Shown: positions 45,001 through 54,927 of the stretch, one piece after another
Layout: each line of letters starts with the position of its first letter
Position numbering within the stretch: position 1 is the first letter of the stretch
Origin: Anaerobacillus alkaliphilus
GTDB taxonomy: Bacteria; Bacillota; Bacilli; Bacillales; Anaerobacillaceae
NCBI RefSeq assembly: GCF_004116265.1
Contig: NZ_QOUX01000046.1
Coordinates: 124,001 to 188,000 of the forward strand
Direction: 5' to 3'
Length of the DNA stretch: 64,000 nucleotides
The notes under the pieces: model-generated
What the model was told of the DNA's origin: nothing
What the model saw: the letters and a program-made list of their open reading frames with translations, nothing else
Database searches by the model: none
Position numbers and translations under genes: made by a program

Positions 45001-48000
45001 ATTTTCGTATTCATATAAATATCGAATCGAACCTCTTCCACCATGTTGACCTGTCCAAATGACAGAAGTTTCTGTCGTATCTAAAGCTTGTTGGAAAGCA
45101 TGAAATACGTTTCGAGTTGGAATTCTGTTGTTATCGTAATCAGAGTTCGCAATGACAAGATCTACCTCTTGTAAAAGTTCCAAATCTGTATAGGACATAT
45201 CGATAACACGATAGCCGCGATCTTCCAAGTAATCCTTCATCTTAACAGTTCCAGATGCAGTAGAGTCTACAATCACACCAATTGTTGGAGAAGGTTTCAT
45301 GGTAAGTGAAATCGCTACTTCTTCGTTTGTACCAACCTCAATTTCGACTTTTTTATTAACAAAGCCTTCTCTCGTTAAGAGTAGTTGATAGTTACCAGGC
45401 ATAAGCCTTTCAATGGAAAATGATCCTTGCGCACTTGTCGTTGAAGTTCTAGGAACACCGATTACCTCAACCGACACATTACCTATCGCTGTACCATCCT
45501 TCTCATTTTCAACTAGACCACGGATAGAACCTACGGTGGTATCTACTTCTAATTCAATATTTAATGGTTCCATATTTGCATCAACCTGTACCTGGATTTG
45601 ACGAGATTGATAGCCAAATGAATCAATTAAAATTTGATAGTTTCCATCTTTAATAGCAATCGTAAATTCTCCCGTTTCTGGGTCAGTTGTTGTAGAAAAT
45701 GGTTCTCCAACAACTGATATTTCTGCTAATAATGGGTTACCACTTTCATCCGTTACTTGACCTGAAATCGTATGGAAGGAAGTATAAGCAGCCCATACGA
45801 TCGCATTTGTTAGAACCTGTTTTCCTTGAACTGTGTAGTGTTCATTGTGATGACCTAGTCCAAATCCATGGCCACTCATTAATAATTCTAAACTATTAGA
45901 AGTTCTTGGTTTATACGCAACTCCTAAACCTAGTGAATGTTCATTTCCTTCATGTGTAATCGTTGCAAGACTATAGCCGCTATACTCTGAAAAGTACCCT
46001 ACTCTGCTAGCAGTCGGCAACAGCAATTCAACAAAGTCACCTTCATTAAATCCTCTAAAGATAGGGTGTTCTTCTAAAACAATATACCCTGCGGCTTTTG
46101 TCGTTTCCAAAATGGTGTTTCGTACACGCGGATCTTGCCTATGTCGAACTAAATGATTTATTCCTGAGCCCGTGTAGTACGTATCCCCAAAGATGATACT
46201 AGTTTGAGCAGCATCTGCTGCAGCCAACAAGTTATCAAATAGAACTTTTGTAAAAGAAGATGTTGGTACGTCATTGATAAATAAAACATCGAAATTCCCT
46301 ACTTCATCTACTACATTTGTTAAAGTTAATGACGTAGCTTCTACTCCTACTTCCTGCATTGCTGCTTGAAAGTTACGTCCATTTGAGTTGTATTCACCAA
46401 ATACCGCTACTTTAGGAGTAGGGAAAATCTCTAATTGAAGCTCTTCTTGCATTCTACCTACTTGTACTTGTTGGATTAATTGAATATATCCATCTTTTTT
46501 AACCTTTAATGTGTAGGTTCCATATTCTAAACCAGTAAACTCAAATCTACCGTTAGCTGCTGTTGTCAATTCCGCAAGCACTTCTCCGTCTTTTTCCATC
46601 GTAACAATTGCTGCCTGTGCAGGTTGTTGCGTTAATCCGTCTGTTACTATTCCAGCAACTCGGTCACCGTTTGATGAACCCATCACTATTTGCACCTCTA
46701 TAGGGGAACCATGCTGAATGGTAACTTCTTCTGTTTGTGTTGTAAATCCAGAAGCTCGAACTTCTAATGTATAGGTTCCTTCGTCATGGAAGAATTGGAA
46801 CGAAGACCTACCGTCAATGACACTTGCTTTGGTTGTATTGTTTGTCTCTACGATCGCTATTTCTGCTTCTACTGGATTTCCTTCGTCATCCACAATCGTA
46901 CCAACTACTTCACCAAAGGATGCTTCTTGTAAATAATCAATTCCATTAAATAAAATGGTTTGCATATCCGACAGCCAGCCTTGTAAAGGAGAAATCCAAG
47001 GAGCTGCAGCATGACTTCCTAATAATAAATGTGCACTGTTTTCTGAAACTGCTTTATAGGCAACACCCGTTCCTACCATACCTTGTGTAGTACTGCCAAT
47101 GGTCGCGATGCTTCGGCCAGAGTATTGATTAAACCATGCAAAGTCTCCTGTACGAGTATATAAAGTCACTCGGTCCCCAACCTCAAATCCTTCAAAGATT
47201 GGATGAGCTTGATCAACTTGTAGTCGAACTTGACCTGTTAGGCCATAATGATGAGCAATCTCTTTCGGATCTTGCTTAAATTCTGTTAACTGTCTTATCG
47301 AACCGTAATTAGCTCCCCAAGCATCCGCAAAAATTAAACTAACGTCATGCTCTTTAGCTTTTTCTATCAGGGTGTTAAACAGGGCTCGGTCAGGCTTCCA
47401 ACCTCCTGAGCCATAGGCACCGTTTAAATAAACGATATCATAGCGGAAAATATCCTCGATAATGTCCCATCCTCTTTCTTCTGCTAAAAAGCCGTTCATA
47501 TTTAATAATGAGGTTACTTCACTATTCCAATCATTTAAGACTGCAATATCAAAAGGTGATAGTTCCATTGATAAAACAGCTGTTTTTCCCGCCTCAATTG
47601 TTACTGTTCTTTTTGTCACTTCATATCCATTAAGAGCAATCTCAATTTCGTATGTCCCTTCGTAAACAGCTCCAAATTGTAGTTCCCCATTATCATTCGT
47701 AGCACCATTCAGAGGAGTTTCTTTTACTAGTACTTCTACACCAAATAAAGGTTCTTTTGTTCTCGCATCCTTTATGGAAAGTTGAAGAGATCCTTCTTCT
47801 GCTTCCTCTAACTGATAATTTCTTCTTTCTTTGTAACCAGATACAAAGGTCACTTCTTCGATTACTTGCTTCTTCCCATAATGTGAAACTTTCACTGAAT
47901 ACTTCCCAGGTTCATGTGGAAGGGAGTAGTCTCCAGTAGAATTAGACATCACACGCTCACCAGTTTCCATAACGGAAACACTTACCTCAAGTGGCTTACC

Positions 48001-51000
48001 ATTAGAATCAATGACTCGCCCTTCTACCACGCCTGGAGATTGATAACTTACAATCCCAGACCGATGTGCTACTAGAACGTTACCAGGCACAACAGGGATA
48101 CCTGATGTACTGTAATCCGGTAATGAAAACTCTTTTAATATGTTGCCAGAATACACATCGATTGCATAAAAACTTCCGCTCGTGTTTGCGTAGAATAGAA
48201 TTCCATTCGCGGTAACCGAGCCATTATGAACAGCAGTCCCGACGGAACGATTTGTCCATACTACTTCACCTGTGGCTTTATTAAATCCTCGCAATATTGG
48301 TTGCGCTGCTGAGTTCACTATGACAATGTCCTCAAATACAACCGGTGAACCTGCTTGCGTATCTCCTACTCCGGCTACTCGCCAAATCAATTCACCATTA
48401 TTGCCATTAATGGCATGTAGTGTACCTGCTTGGTTATTAAAGTTTGCGCTAACGACATAAATGTTCCCTTCATGGAAAACAGGTCGTGAGGCAAATCCTT
48501 CTTGTGGAACTGTAATGCTCCATCGTTCACTCCCAGTTGAAAGCTCCAGTGCATGAAGCTTTCGGTTATCATACGAACCAATATATAACAGATCTTCTCC
48601 TAAGGTTGCACCAAAGAAAGATGAACCACCTAATGATTTTGACCAAATTGTATCACCATTTTCTGCATTTAAAGCAAAAACACTAGGGTTATCTACTAAC
48701 CCTGACCCTACAAATAAAACACCATCTTTGTAAATAGGAGATTCATAAATGGCTGGTTGTCCGATCCCTTTTGTCCATCGAACTCTACCACTCTGTAAAT
48801 CTAGTGCATAAATGTTTCCATCTTGTCCACCAGATAGATAAACAACACCGTTTGCAATAGTTGGAGTCGATCGGTTCGTTGCACCTAGTCTTACACTCCA
48901 ACGTTCAACGCCAGTTGTACGATTTAATGCCGTAATCCAGCCTCGGTCTGTTGTAAATACAATTACATTTTCAGCTACAGATGGAGTAGAAAACAAAATT
49001 TGCCCCTTCGCTGAAGAAGAATACTGCCAATTGCTCGTTAAACTTTCTACATCGATTGCATTTGAAGAGACTGCATTCCTGCTATTATTGTTGTTTGCTG
49101 TAGCCCAATCTCTCTCTGTGTTTGTCTCATCTTTTTGAATAGCTAGTTCGACTTCTTTATTCTCATTCACGTTGATTGTTTCTGTTCTTCCTTTTATCCC
49201 TTCACCGGAAACAACCATTTCATAAGTACCTGCTGGAACAGCCTGAATCGCGAATTCCCCTAACTCATTCGTTCTGACACTAGTTAACGGTGTTCCTTTT
49301 ACACGAATATAAGCAAATGCAACGCCATGATCCGTTCCTTCTTCTACCACTTTCCCTGTAACAGAATAACGAGAGGAAGCCTGTAGTAGCAAGGAAACTT
49401 CTGTTGTTTGTCCTTTGGTAACGGTAACTTCAGCCTCTAGTGTTTTATATCCGAAAGCTTCGAGTTTCACTGTATGTTTTCCCTCACGGATAGAAAGTTG
49501 AAATTCTCCATTTGAAGTGCTTACTTGCATGTTTTGACTTGGAACAGAAACTTTCGCTTGAACTTCCGCTCCATCAGAAGTTCGAATGGTTCCGCTTACT
49601 CGGCCTGCATAAGCTGCCTGGGTAACCGCTTGGTACACATTTATGATCCCATGCCCATACACATCATTTGGAACATTCCCCATAAACGATTCTGTTCTAG
49701 CCGTTTCTTTTAATAACGTTTTTACCTCATCGATTGTTAAATTGGGGTTCGCTTGATAAATGAGAGCAATAGCCCCTGATACATGTGGCGCTGCCATTGA
49801 TGTTCCGCTAATTGTGTGATATTTTCCTTGTCCTCTAACAGATGGCCAAGCAGAATAGATTTGATGCCCAGGTGCTGAAACATCCGGCTTAATCAAACGT
49901 TGTTGATTACCGCTTTCGTCTGCCCAAAAAACTGGTCCACGACTAGAGAAAGAAGCAACTTGGTCGTTTTTATCTGTCGCGCCAATAGCAAATGAATCTG
50001 GGAAACTACCAGGTGATCCTATCGTTTGAGAACCAGGTCCTTCGTTTCCTGCAGAAAACAACGGAAAAATTCCCGCAGAAACCCATGCTTGGACATCTTC
50101 ATAAAACTCTAAATTATACGTATTCGCATTTCCCCACGAGTTATTTACAACATGAGGTGCTTTAGAAGGGTCACCACCAGGGGCAATAAACCATTCAAAC
50201 GCTCTATGAATAGCTGAAAGTGTCGTAGAACCTCCATCACTAAAAATCTTGGCCGCAATCCATTCCGCTTCTGGAGCGACACCAATTGGTTCTCCTTTAC
50301 CTCCACCTACTGCCGTACCAGCTACGTGTGTACCGTGCCCGTGCCCATCACCAGGTGTAGCATAGTTATTACCGGACAAGTCTATCCAAGAATATTGATG
50401 TTTTCCATCTCTTCCACGGTAATTATGCATTAATGCCTCATGAGAACCATCTACCCCAGTATCCATAATACCAACTACAATTCCTTTTCCTTTTAATCCA
50501 TAATCTCCCCAAACTTTTGTTGCGTAAATCTTTTCAAGTCCCCACTCAGGTAAACGTGGTTTTGACTCTTCTATTTTAATTTCAGGTAGTTCAATCACTT
50601 GATCTAAAGTAATTCGTTCGACATCTTCATGTTGCTGTAACAATTCTAACGCCTCTTGGTCAACTGTTGCTGTAATAGCATTAATAACCCACAAGGATTC
50701 CTTCTGTTTTACTTTCCCTTTTTCTTCAAGAGCAGAAAGTGCTTCAGATAAAGCTTTTTGTGAAGCAGCAGCTCTTTGTTGTAATTTACCTTTTACCGTT
50801 TTAATTCTGTCTTCCCTTTTTGATTTCTTGCTTACCTCTTTATGCAGTTGCTCTAAATCTTCTTTCTGGTTTAAGCGGATAATAACATCAACTGTTTCTG
50901 TTTTTTGCAGTTCCTCTAAAACAGCAGGTTCTACAGTTTCTTTCTCTAATTCCAGATCCATGTCACTACCAAGTGTTGGTGCTTCCCATCCTAATCCAGA

Positions 51001-51222
51001 TAGTAGGCTTGCCAACTCATCGGTAGCTTCTGTATCTTCAAAAGGTGCCGCAAATTCTTTTTCCCTTTCTCTTTCTATATCCAGTTCATTTGTTAGTAAC
51101 TCCCCTGTCTCCATAAGCTCGTTTGCATACGAAATTTGTGGTAAAAAACTACTAACTAGCAAAAGAAAAATAAAGAAAAGTGAAAACCATTTTCGTTGCT
51201 TTTTCCATCTCCTCTGACCCAT
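42094..51222 (-). CDS. Giant secreted multidomain subtilisin-like (S8) protease
   Basis: A 3042-residue exoprotein. Signal peptide 1-34 (cleavage near SYANE); acidic prodomain of I9 type (about 100-215); S8 catalytic domain (about 230-535) with Asp254 (VGIMDTGVDGSH), His299 (GDGHGHGTHVAG), Asn361 (VVNNSWGN) and Ser475 (ISGTSMAAPHVSG). Then carboxypeptidase-regulatory-like domains, a PQQ-like beta-propeller (about 740-1060; repeats such as GVVYLSGGQDGNIYALDLQS and FYAIDVYSGNI), and five alternating units of a flavodoxin/ThuA-like module, each with a V-A-V-x-G start and a HPIFxGF motif, plus carboxypeptidase-regulatory domains up to about 2930. It resembles an enlarged bacillopeptidase F. No sorting signal or SLH domain is seen at the C-terminus, so it is probably released. 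GGAGGTGG precedes the ATG. Confidence 0.92.
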   Translation of the reverse strand: MGQRRWKKQRKWFSLFFIFLLLVSSFLPQISYANELMETGELLTNELDIEREREKEFAAPFEDTEATDELASLLSGLGWEAPTLGSDMDLELEKETVEPAVLEELQKTETVDVIIRLNQKEDLEQLHKEVSKKSKREDRIKTVKGKLQQRAAASQKALSEALSALEEKGKVKQKESLWVINAITATVDQEALELLQQHEDVERITLDQVIELPEIKIEESKPRLPEWGLEKIYATKVWGDYGLKGKGIVVGIMDTGVDGSHEALMHNYRGRDGKHQYSWIDLSGNNYATPGDGHGHGTHVAGTAVGGGKGEPIGVAPEAEWIAAKIFSDGGSTTLSAIHRAFEWFIAPGGDPSKAPHVVNNSWGNANTYNLEFYEDVQAWVSAGIFPLFSAGNEGPGSQTIGSPGSFPDSFAIGATDKNDQVASFSSRGPVFWADESGNQQRLIKPDVSAPGHQIYSAWPSVRGQGKYHTISGTSMAAPHVSGAIALIYQANPNLTIDEVKTLLKETARTESFMGNVPNDVYGHGIINVYQAVTQAAYAGRVSGTIRTSDGAEVQAKVSVPSQNMQVSTSNGEFQLSIREGKHTVKLEAFGYKTLEAEVTVTKGQTTEVSLLLQASSRYSVTGKVVEEGTDHGVAFAYIRVKGTPLTSVRTNELGEFAIQAVPAGTYEMVVSGEGIKGRTETINVNENKEVELAIQKDETNTERDWATANNNNSRNAVSSNAIDVESLTSNWQYSSSAKGQILFSTPSVAENVIVFTTDRGWITALNRTTGVERWSVRLGATNRSTPTIANGVVYLSGGQDGNIYALDLQSGRVRWTKGIGQPAIYESPIYKDGVLFVGSGLVDNPSVFALNAENGDTIWSKSLGGSSFFGATLGEDLLYIGSYDNRKLHALELSTGSERWSITVPQEGFASRPVFHEGNIYVVSANFNNQAGTLHAINGNNGELIWRVAGVGDTQAGSPVVFEDIVIVNSAAQPILRGFNKATGEVVWTNRSVGTAVHNGSVTANGILFYANTSGSFYAIDVYSGNILKEFSLPDYSTSGIPVVPGNVLVAHRSGIVSYQSPGVVEGRVIDSNGKPLEVSVSVMETGERVMSNSTGDYSLPHEPGKYSVKVSHYGKKQVIEEVTFVSGYKERRNYQLEEAEEGSLQLSIKDARTKEPLFGVEVLVKETPLNGATNDNGELQFGAVYEGTYEIEIALNGYEVTKRTVTIEAGKTAVLSMELSPFDIAVLNDWNSEVTSLLNMNGFLAEERGWDIIEDIFRYDIVYLNGAYGSGGWKPDRALFNTLIEKAKEHDVSLIFADAWGANYGSIRQLTEFKQDPKEIAHHYGLTGQVRLQVDQAHPIFEGFEVGDRVTLYTRTGDFAWFNQYSGRSIATIGSTTQGMVGTGVAYKAVSENSAHLLLGSHAAAPWISPLQGWLSDMQTILFNGIDYLQEASFGEVVGTIVDDEGNPVEAEIAIVETNNTTKASVIDGRSSFQFFHDEGTYTLEVRASGFTTQTEEVTIQHGSPIEVQIVMGSSNGDRVAGIVTDGLTQQPAQAAIVTMEKDGEVLAELTTAANGRFEFTGLEYGTYTLKVKKDGYIQLIQQVQVGRMQEELQLEIFPTPKVAVFGEYNSNGRNFQAAMQEVGVEATSLTLTNVVDEVGNFDVLFINDVPTSSFTKVLFDNLLAAADAAQTSIIFGDTYYTGSGINHLVRHRQDPRVRNTILETTKAAGYIVLEEHPIFRGFNEGDFVELLLPTASRVGYFSEYSGYSLATITHEGNEHSLGLGVAYKPRTSNSLELLMSGHGFGLGHHNEHYTVQGKQVLTNAIVWAAYTSFHTISGQVTDESGNPLLAEISVVGEPFSTTTDPETGEFTIAIKDGNYQILIDSFGYQSRQIQVQVDANMEPLNIELEVDTTVGSIRGLVENEKDGTAIGNVSVEVIGVPRTSTTSAQGSFSIERLMPGNYQLLLTREGFVNKKVEIEVGTNEEVAISLTMKPSPTIGVIVDSTASGTVKMKDYLEDRGYRVIDMSYTDLELLQEVDLVIANSDYDNNRIPTRNVFHAFQQALDTTETSVIWTGQHGGRGSIRYLYEYENNPSIEIRGSKAGMQGTVNVEHPILEGIPSAYSLLASSNYYYAFDGYDGTTISDVTHPTDGRIGSAIAYRGRTLHSLEVLLANFTFSNSFHPGNPSFFDKERETIFNNAITWALDNEEPLVGELYGQVENNQGIAVKATITVNETGKQIETDHLGAFRLGLPEGTYTLGINVFGHHPESFTVTMTNGEKQEETFIVTADRAGVITGTVLHAQNEAPIAGAVVAIMGTPITAVTDENGVYQVVVPVGEYDVRASASGYTSTIHRNVSVIENEEVNVNFLLEESEKVAVVATSTNGNRLMTFLTSRGYEAELHVNSNLDNLRETMAEYAVILFNEKHSSMTKDAFEQFLQLAQENGVSIIFGSQFNGGTIRDLSDFTGNPQNVSWSYVPGHVNVKVVHSHPIFAGFTSNEIPLLNNGTSNQQYAVYSSYSGTTIGSLSHNDQGILGDGIGYEFKSANSVHILLSGLQVGTYGHPESRWTDEAKQLYTNAIDWAISASLGEITGVVTTEDGKSISNATVFIPSLGLETKTNVAGQYRLGVGTGMYELKVVARGYEEQTQTVNVSQLGETVEANFELTKVNGVMISGTIKKKSEVGIAGAIVTLRDVGTNTILDEIVTNDVGYYEFADLLDGEYEVSVEVDGYLPTSERVLIEGEDIILNLSLQSIQVAVIGDWNDKLSTFLNEQELFAEARDWDLVEEVEKYQLIVINTNKGTKEQLKALINAADEHQVSLVFVGTWGVEEGSISLLEKTVGYPTLDQQGYNEGEVMLPITDHPIFEGLGNGFGNIVIHASKSPYSTFKDYPGKVVGNILVGGVDKGASIAYAFMGERHMHLLLSSFAVTNIIGPNYGWTEDGKQLFVQALRFAMEAERPEEPMEPELPSIPQWNEKQIRTSESLVEVTGHGEVGSIIHIYEMKGNKKELLLSTVVNEDGTFSIQLEFIKNGNYFLYAQAENETGLSEWSESLQIVKTGKPK

Positions 51223-51465
51223 CTTGCCACCTCCAATTTTTTTATTCGATTTACTAAATACCTCAAGTATTAAGATTATTCCTTTGTTATTTTTGAATAT
51301 TTTTACTATTTTGTAAATTTTGATTAATTATACCTAATGGCTTTGTCGAAGATGTATTCCAAAGTGCTTAGCTAAAAATGTCGGATGAAAGAACGGAAAT
51401 TTTTCTCCGTCCGTTTTCAATAAGCAGAGGATTATTTGGAAGTTCGGTTACAATGATGAAAAAAA
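51223..51465. other. Gene-free stretch upstream of the giant protease
   Basis: About 240 bp, A/T-rich, presumably carrying the promoter of the protease gene. No convincing small gene or operator seen. Confidence 0.5.
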
Positions 51466-51504
51466 GAGGTATTCCATTAGTTCAAAGAACTAATGGAATA
51501 CCTC
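51466..51504 (-). terminator. Terminator of the GNAT-fusion gene
   Basis: A perfect 18-bp stem, GAGGTATTCCATTAGTTC and its complement, with a 3-nt loop, followed on the minus strand by TTTTTTTC. Confidence 0.9.
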
Positions 51505-51579
51505 TAGTTAGACCCTACTTTAAAGAAAACGGTATCCTGTAAAGTAAGGTCAATTTTAATGCGTAATTTTTACACCAGA

Positions 51580-54500
51580 CTATTTAAATGATAGATCTTG
51601 AAATTGTTGGGCAGTTAAATGGATTGACTCCTCACCGATAACAATAAAAGTCGGTTGAACGGTAGTTAGGTTACCAGATGAAGCTGACCAGTACTGACCA
51701 GAAGCTACAGCCAGGACTTCATGGTTCATATAAACTTCTGACATCTTTCTTATGCTTGGATGGATGACCGTTATTTTTTCTCTTCTTTCATCAGATCCAA
51801 TTGTTACAAAGGATGTATCCTGTAAGATTTCCTCGACACCAGCATAATAGGTTTTAATTATACCCTCCGTTGGTACCTCAGCAAAGCATGAAGCTAAACT
51901 TTCCGCAGGTTTAAAGAAGGCATTCAGTTCTAGTACTTCTTTGGTAAACGTACGGCGAGATCCTTGGTCAATTTCCGCATAAGACGCTAACACAGGTACT
52001 TCTGGTAATGTTAATGCAAATTGTCTGAGGACAACATCATTCATCGTTTCGTGATCGGTAATCTTTGTTGTTAAACAAATACCTGACCAGCTGTTTCCGT
52101 ACTGATCGAGCTTTTGAACCGGTTCAATTAGTGTTTTTTCTTTAAACAAAGTGCGATGGCTTACACTTGAAAACTTGAATTGTAATCCACCACCCCATGG
52201 GTTCCACCATGCTTTAGGACCTGCGTTTGGATATTGATGGTCAAATACTTCTTTCCCTTTATACGTTAAGGAATAGATATTCGGATAATAAGAAGATGAA
52301 GCTCTAAACGTTAGTACATTATTATCTACTGTCCATATTTGATCATCATTTTTCAACGAAACTTCTCCCAAGCCTTTCACAATTTGACAAGTTTGAATTT
52401 CCCCGTGCTGCCCAATAGATGAGTAGTTTCCTGAAATAAATTTAAATCCGGGCGTATCATGGGTAATGCTTACATTCATTTTAGTTACTGCGTCTTCTTT
52501 GTGAACCTCTGTAACTATAGTGTCTCCCTCATAATGTAAGGTTAACTTTCCATTTAGGTATGGGGTAAGCAGCGTTTGAAAAGTATAGTCAACTTCTTTC
52601 CCTACAGTTGTAACGAAATTATCATTTTCAGACTTCAATGTGTAAGTTGGCGTTTCATGAATCGTTTTTGCTTCCTCCCCAAGTACAAACTCTCGCCACT
52701 CTTGCCAGGTAGAAGCTGTATTAAGACCTACTTGAATTGGACCAAATTGAACAGCGCTCATTGGTTCAATTTCGTTTACTGAGTACTCAATTCCAAAACG
52801 CCAATCATCTTTGCCTCCAACTGCTTCTTCAGGCCAGCTTATAGCTTTCGTTTCTCCTTTGAAGGACGTAAAGAGCCACCTTTCCGAAATATCTTTATCA
52901 CGAATATAATCTAGAAATGGTAAGGATGCTTCTCTGTTAGTCATGACTCCATCTTTTTGTGGAATACTTAAACCGTAGAGTTGAAGATTTAAAGGTTGTC
53001 GAAGGAATATTTCTTGTTTACTTTCGTTTCCTTCGTTTGTTATGTCGTGGTAGATTTCTACCAACCCATCCCCATAAATTTTGTATGATGTATTTAGTAT
53101 TAACGGTGCAAATGTATCCGATTGTAAAGAAGTTTTTACTATAAATGCTTCCTGTGCGTCGATGTACTCAACCAAACTCGCTTCCTTCTTTGAGAACTCC
53201 TCACTAAACGGTTTGCCTAATTTCGGAGTAAATAATGGGACTGGCTCTTGGTTTGATCTGAGTGATCCAATAGTAACATGATGATTTCTTTTTTCAATTC
53301 TGACATAAAAAGAACCAATATAACCATACCAATATTCCTCTGTTTCACCACCAAATCTTGCTCCATAACCCGGGAATGCTAACGCTAATCGACTAGTAAA
53401 AGTAAAAGACTCTCCCGTATCGCGCTCGACTTTGACTACTAAATCTCCAGCAAGGAAATCATTCTGTAATAATGTAATAGACAACGGGATTGATACACGT
53501 GTATTGCCTTTGTGTTTTGCTTCTACTAAAGACTGGCCCCACTTTACAACCTTATTTTCTGGAAGTTTCACCGTCCACGTTGTATCTTCCTCTAATTGAC
53601 TCTCTAAATCTAGATGTAATGTACCATTTTCCCCGTAACGCCAATTTGTTTTTATTGAACGTAAGTGGATCTTTCCTGCTTTTTTGGGGAACACCCCCAT
53701 TTTGACTGGGATTTGGTGGCCATTAATCACGAGGTTTGCCGAAACAACTGGATGCGTTTTCCAAGGACTTGGCTCACTGCTAGGCATTTTCAATCTAACA
53801 GGATACTCTCCTCTCCACTCCTCATTGATAACAACTATTTCATTGAAATCGTGATCTATAAGTTCCGAGGAAATCCCCGAGATTGACACCTCAAGCGGTA
53901 TATGTGTTTTATTGACGACTCGGTAAGAGACACTATGTTCTTTATTCTCTAAGAGTTTAAATGCTGGTAGCTTCATTTCTACTAACATATCATGAGTTTC
54001 AATCAGTCGAATTGCCCTTCCAGTTCGTTCAATTTGAATTCGGACAAACTCTTCTCCTGCTTCCCATACATATTCATAAAAGGTATGATCGTTTTCTTTA
54101 ATACCGTCAGGCTTAACCTCAATTACACGTTGACTCGTTGAATACCAATCATGTTTTTCAAAGAAAGGCTTTAACCATTCAATTTGAAGTACCATCGGGA
54201 TAAAATTCATTAAATGCGTTGTATTTTCTCTGTCTTCCCAGAAAAAGCCACATTTTTTATATAAAGGTACAGCCTTCGTATTTCCAGCCCACGTAAATAA
54301 ATCTAATCTAGGCCAATTTAACTCAATTGTTTTTTCAACTGCTTTTAACACAAGTTGCTTCCCTATTTTTAAACCTTGGTAAGCAGGGTGAACATTTAAT
54401 AATGGTATATACAGCGCCCCTGTATCTTCACGATATTCTGAAAGTCCACAATAGCCAACTACCTCTTCTTCAACTACAGCCAAAAATAAATGAAGATTCG

Positions 54501-54651
54501 TAGAATTGGCTTCTTTTTCTTTTACCTCTTCTTCTGTCATAACAACGGAATCTCCACCCCAATTTTCACGGCTCTCATTCCACATCTTAGCGATCCCTTT
54601 TGCTAGACCTTCATGGTACTCTACAATTTTTACTTGCTCGAAAGTTTCCAT
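51580..54651 (-). CDS. GNAT acetyltransferase fused to a large beta-rich domain, 1023 aa
   Basis: Residues 1-150 form a GNAT N-acetyltransferase: GYCGLSEYREDTGALYIPLL (beta-4 region), VHPAYQGLKIGKQLVLKAVE (acetyl-CoA loop, Q-x-x-G-x-G/K type) and NTKAVPLYKKCGFFWED. The remaining 870 residues are beta-rich. The last 300 (PNIYSLTYKGKEVFDHQYPN, WWNPWGGGLQFKFSS) recall the galactose-mutarotase-like fold that ends many glycoside-active enzymes, and the centre has immunoglobulin-like stretches. There is no signal peptide, so it acts in the cytoplasm. I do not know the substrate; a role in modifying a sugar or glycoconjugate is a guess. A short leader frame and AGGAGGAAG precede the ATG. Confidence 0.75.
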   Translation of the reverse strand: METFEQVKIVEYHEGLAKGIAKMWNESRENWGGDSVVMTEEEVKEKEANSTNLHLFLAVVEEEVVGYCGLSEYREDTGALYIPLLNVHPAYQGLKIGKQLVLKAVEKTIELNWPRLDLFTWAGNTKAVPLYKKCGFFWEDRENTTHLMNFIPMVLQIEWLKPFFEKHDWYSTSQRVIEVKPDGIKENDHTFYEYVWEAGEEFVRIQIERTGRAIRLIETHDMLVEMKLPAFKLLENKEHSVSYRVVNKTHIPLEVSISGISSELIDHDFNEIVVINEEWRGEYPVRLKMPSSEPSPWKTHPVVSANLVINGHQIPVKMGVFPKKAGKIHLRSIKTNWRYGENGTLHLDLESQLEEDTTWTVKLPENKVVKWGQSLVEAKHKGNTRVSIPLSITLLQNDFLAGDLVVKVERDTGESFTFTSRLALAFPGYGARFGGETEEYWYGYIGSFYVRIEKRNHHVTIGSLRSNQEPVPLFTPKLGKPFSEEFSKKEASLVEYIDAQEAFIVKTSLQSDTFAPLILNTSYKIYGDGLVEIYHDITNEGNESKQEIFLRQPLNLQLYGLSIPQKDGVMTNREASLPFLDYIRDKDISERWLFTSFKGETKAISWPEEAVGGKDDWRFGIEYSVNEIEPMSAVQFGPIQVGLNTASTWQEWREFVLGEEAKTIHETPTYTLKSENDNFVTTVGKEVDYTFQTLLTPYLNGKLTLHYEGDTIVTEVHKEDAVTKMNVSITHDTPGFKFISGNYSSIGQHGEIQTCQIVKGLGEVSLKNDDQIWTVDNNVLTFRASSSYYPNIYSLTYKGKEVFDHQYPNAGPKAWWNPWGGGLQFKFSSVSHRTLFKEKTLIEPVQKLDQYGNSWSGICLTTKITDHETMNDVVLRQFALTLPEVPVLASYAEIDQGSRRTFTKEVLELNAFFKPAESLASCFAEVPTEGIIKTYYAGVEEILQDTSFVTIGSDERREKITVIHPSIRKMSEVYMNHEVLAVASGQYWSASSGNLTTVQPTFIVIGEESIHLTAQQFQDLSFK

Positions 54652-54665
54652 AACTTCCTCCTACA

Positions 54666-54740
54666 CTACGTTTTTATGTGTCTAACCTCACTTAATTTAA
54701 TTACTTGTTCCCATCCATTAATGACTATTTTCATCATCAT
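54666..54740 (-). CDS. Possible leader peptide, 22-24 aa
   Basis: AAAGGAGAG is followed by three consecutive ATG codons and the frame KIVINGWEQVIKLSEVRHIK-T, ending in TAG 14 nt before the GNAT-fusion gene. The good ribosome binding site suggests that it is translated, but coding evidence is slight. The next 190 bp to the right hold no gene. Confidence 0.35.
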   Translation of the reverse strand: MMMKIVINGWEQVIKLSEVRHIKT

Positions 54741-54927
54741 CTCTCCTTTCAATATTTTTGGTAATATTTACTACCTATTTAATTCTAAAATTATCTGAAA
54801 TATATGTAAAGATATTTTTCTAAGTAAGAGTGTCTATGGAATTGCTAGAATAATAGGGACCCAGTTGTTATTGTTTCTTCCTAATGCGATAGATTGTCCA
54901 GTTTTTCCTTTTATAGTAATCAATAAA

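Noticed and set aside
50828-51217. 129-codon plus-strand frame opposite the start of the giant protease
   Set aside because: Antisense shadow of the protease signal peptide and prodomain, Ser-rich, without a ribosome binding site.
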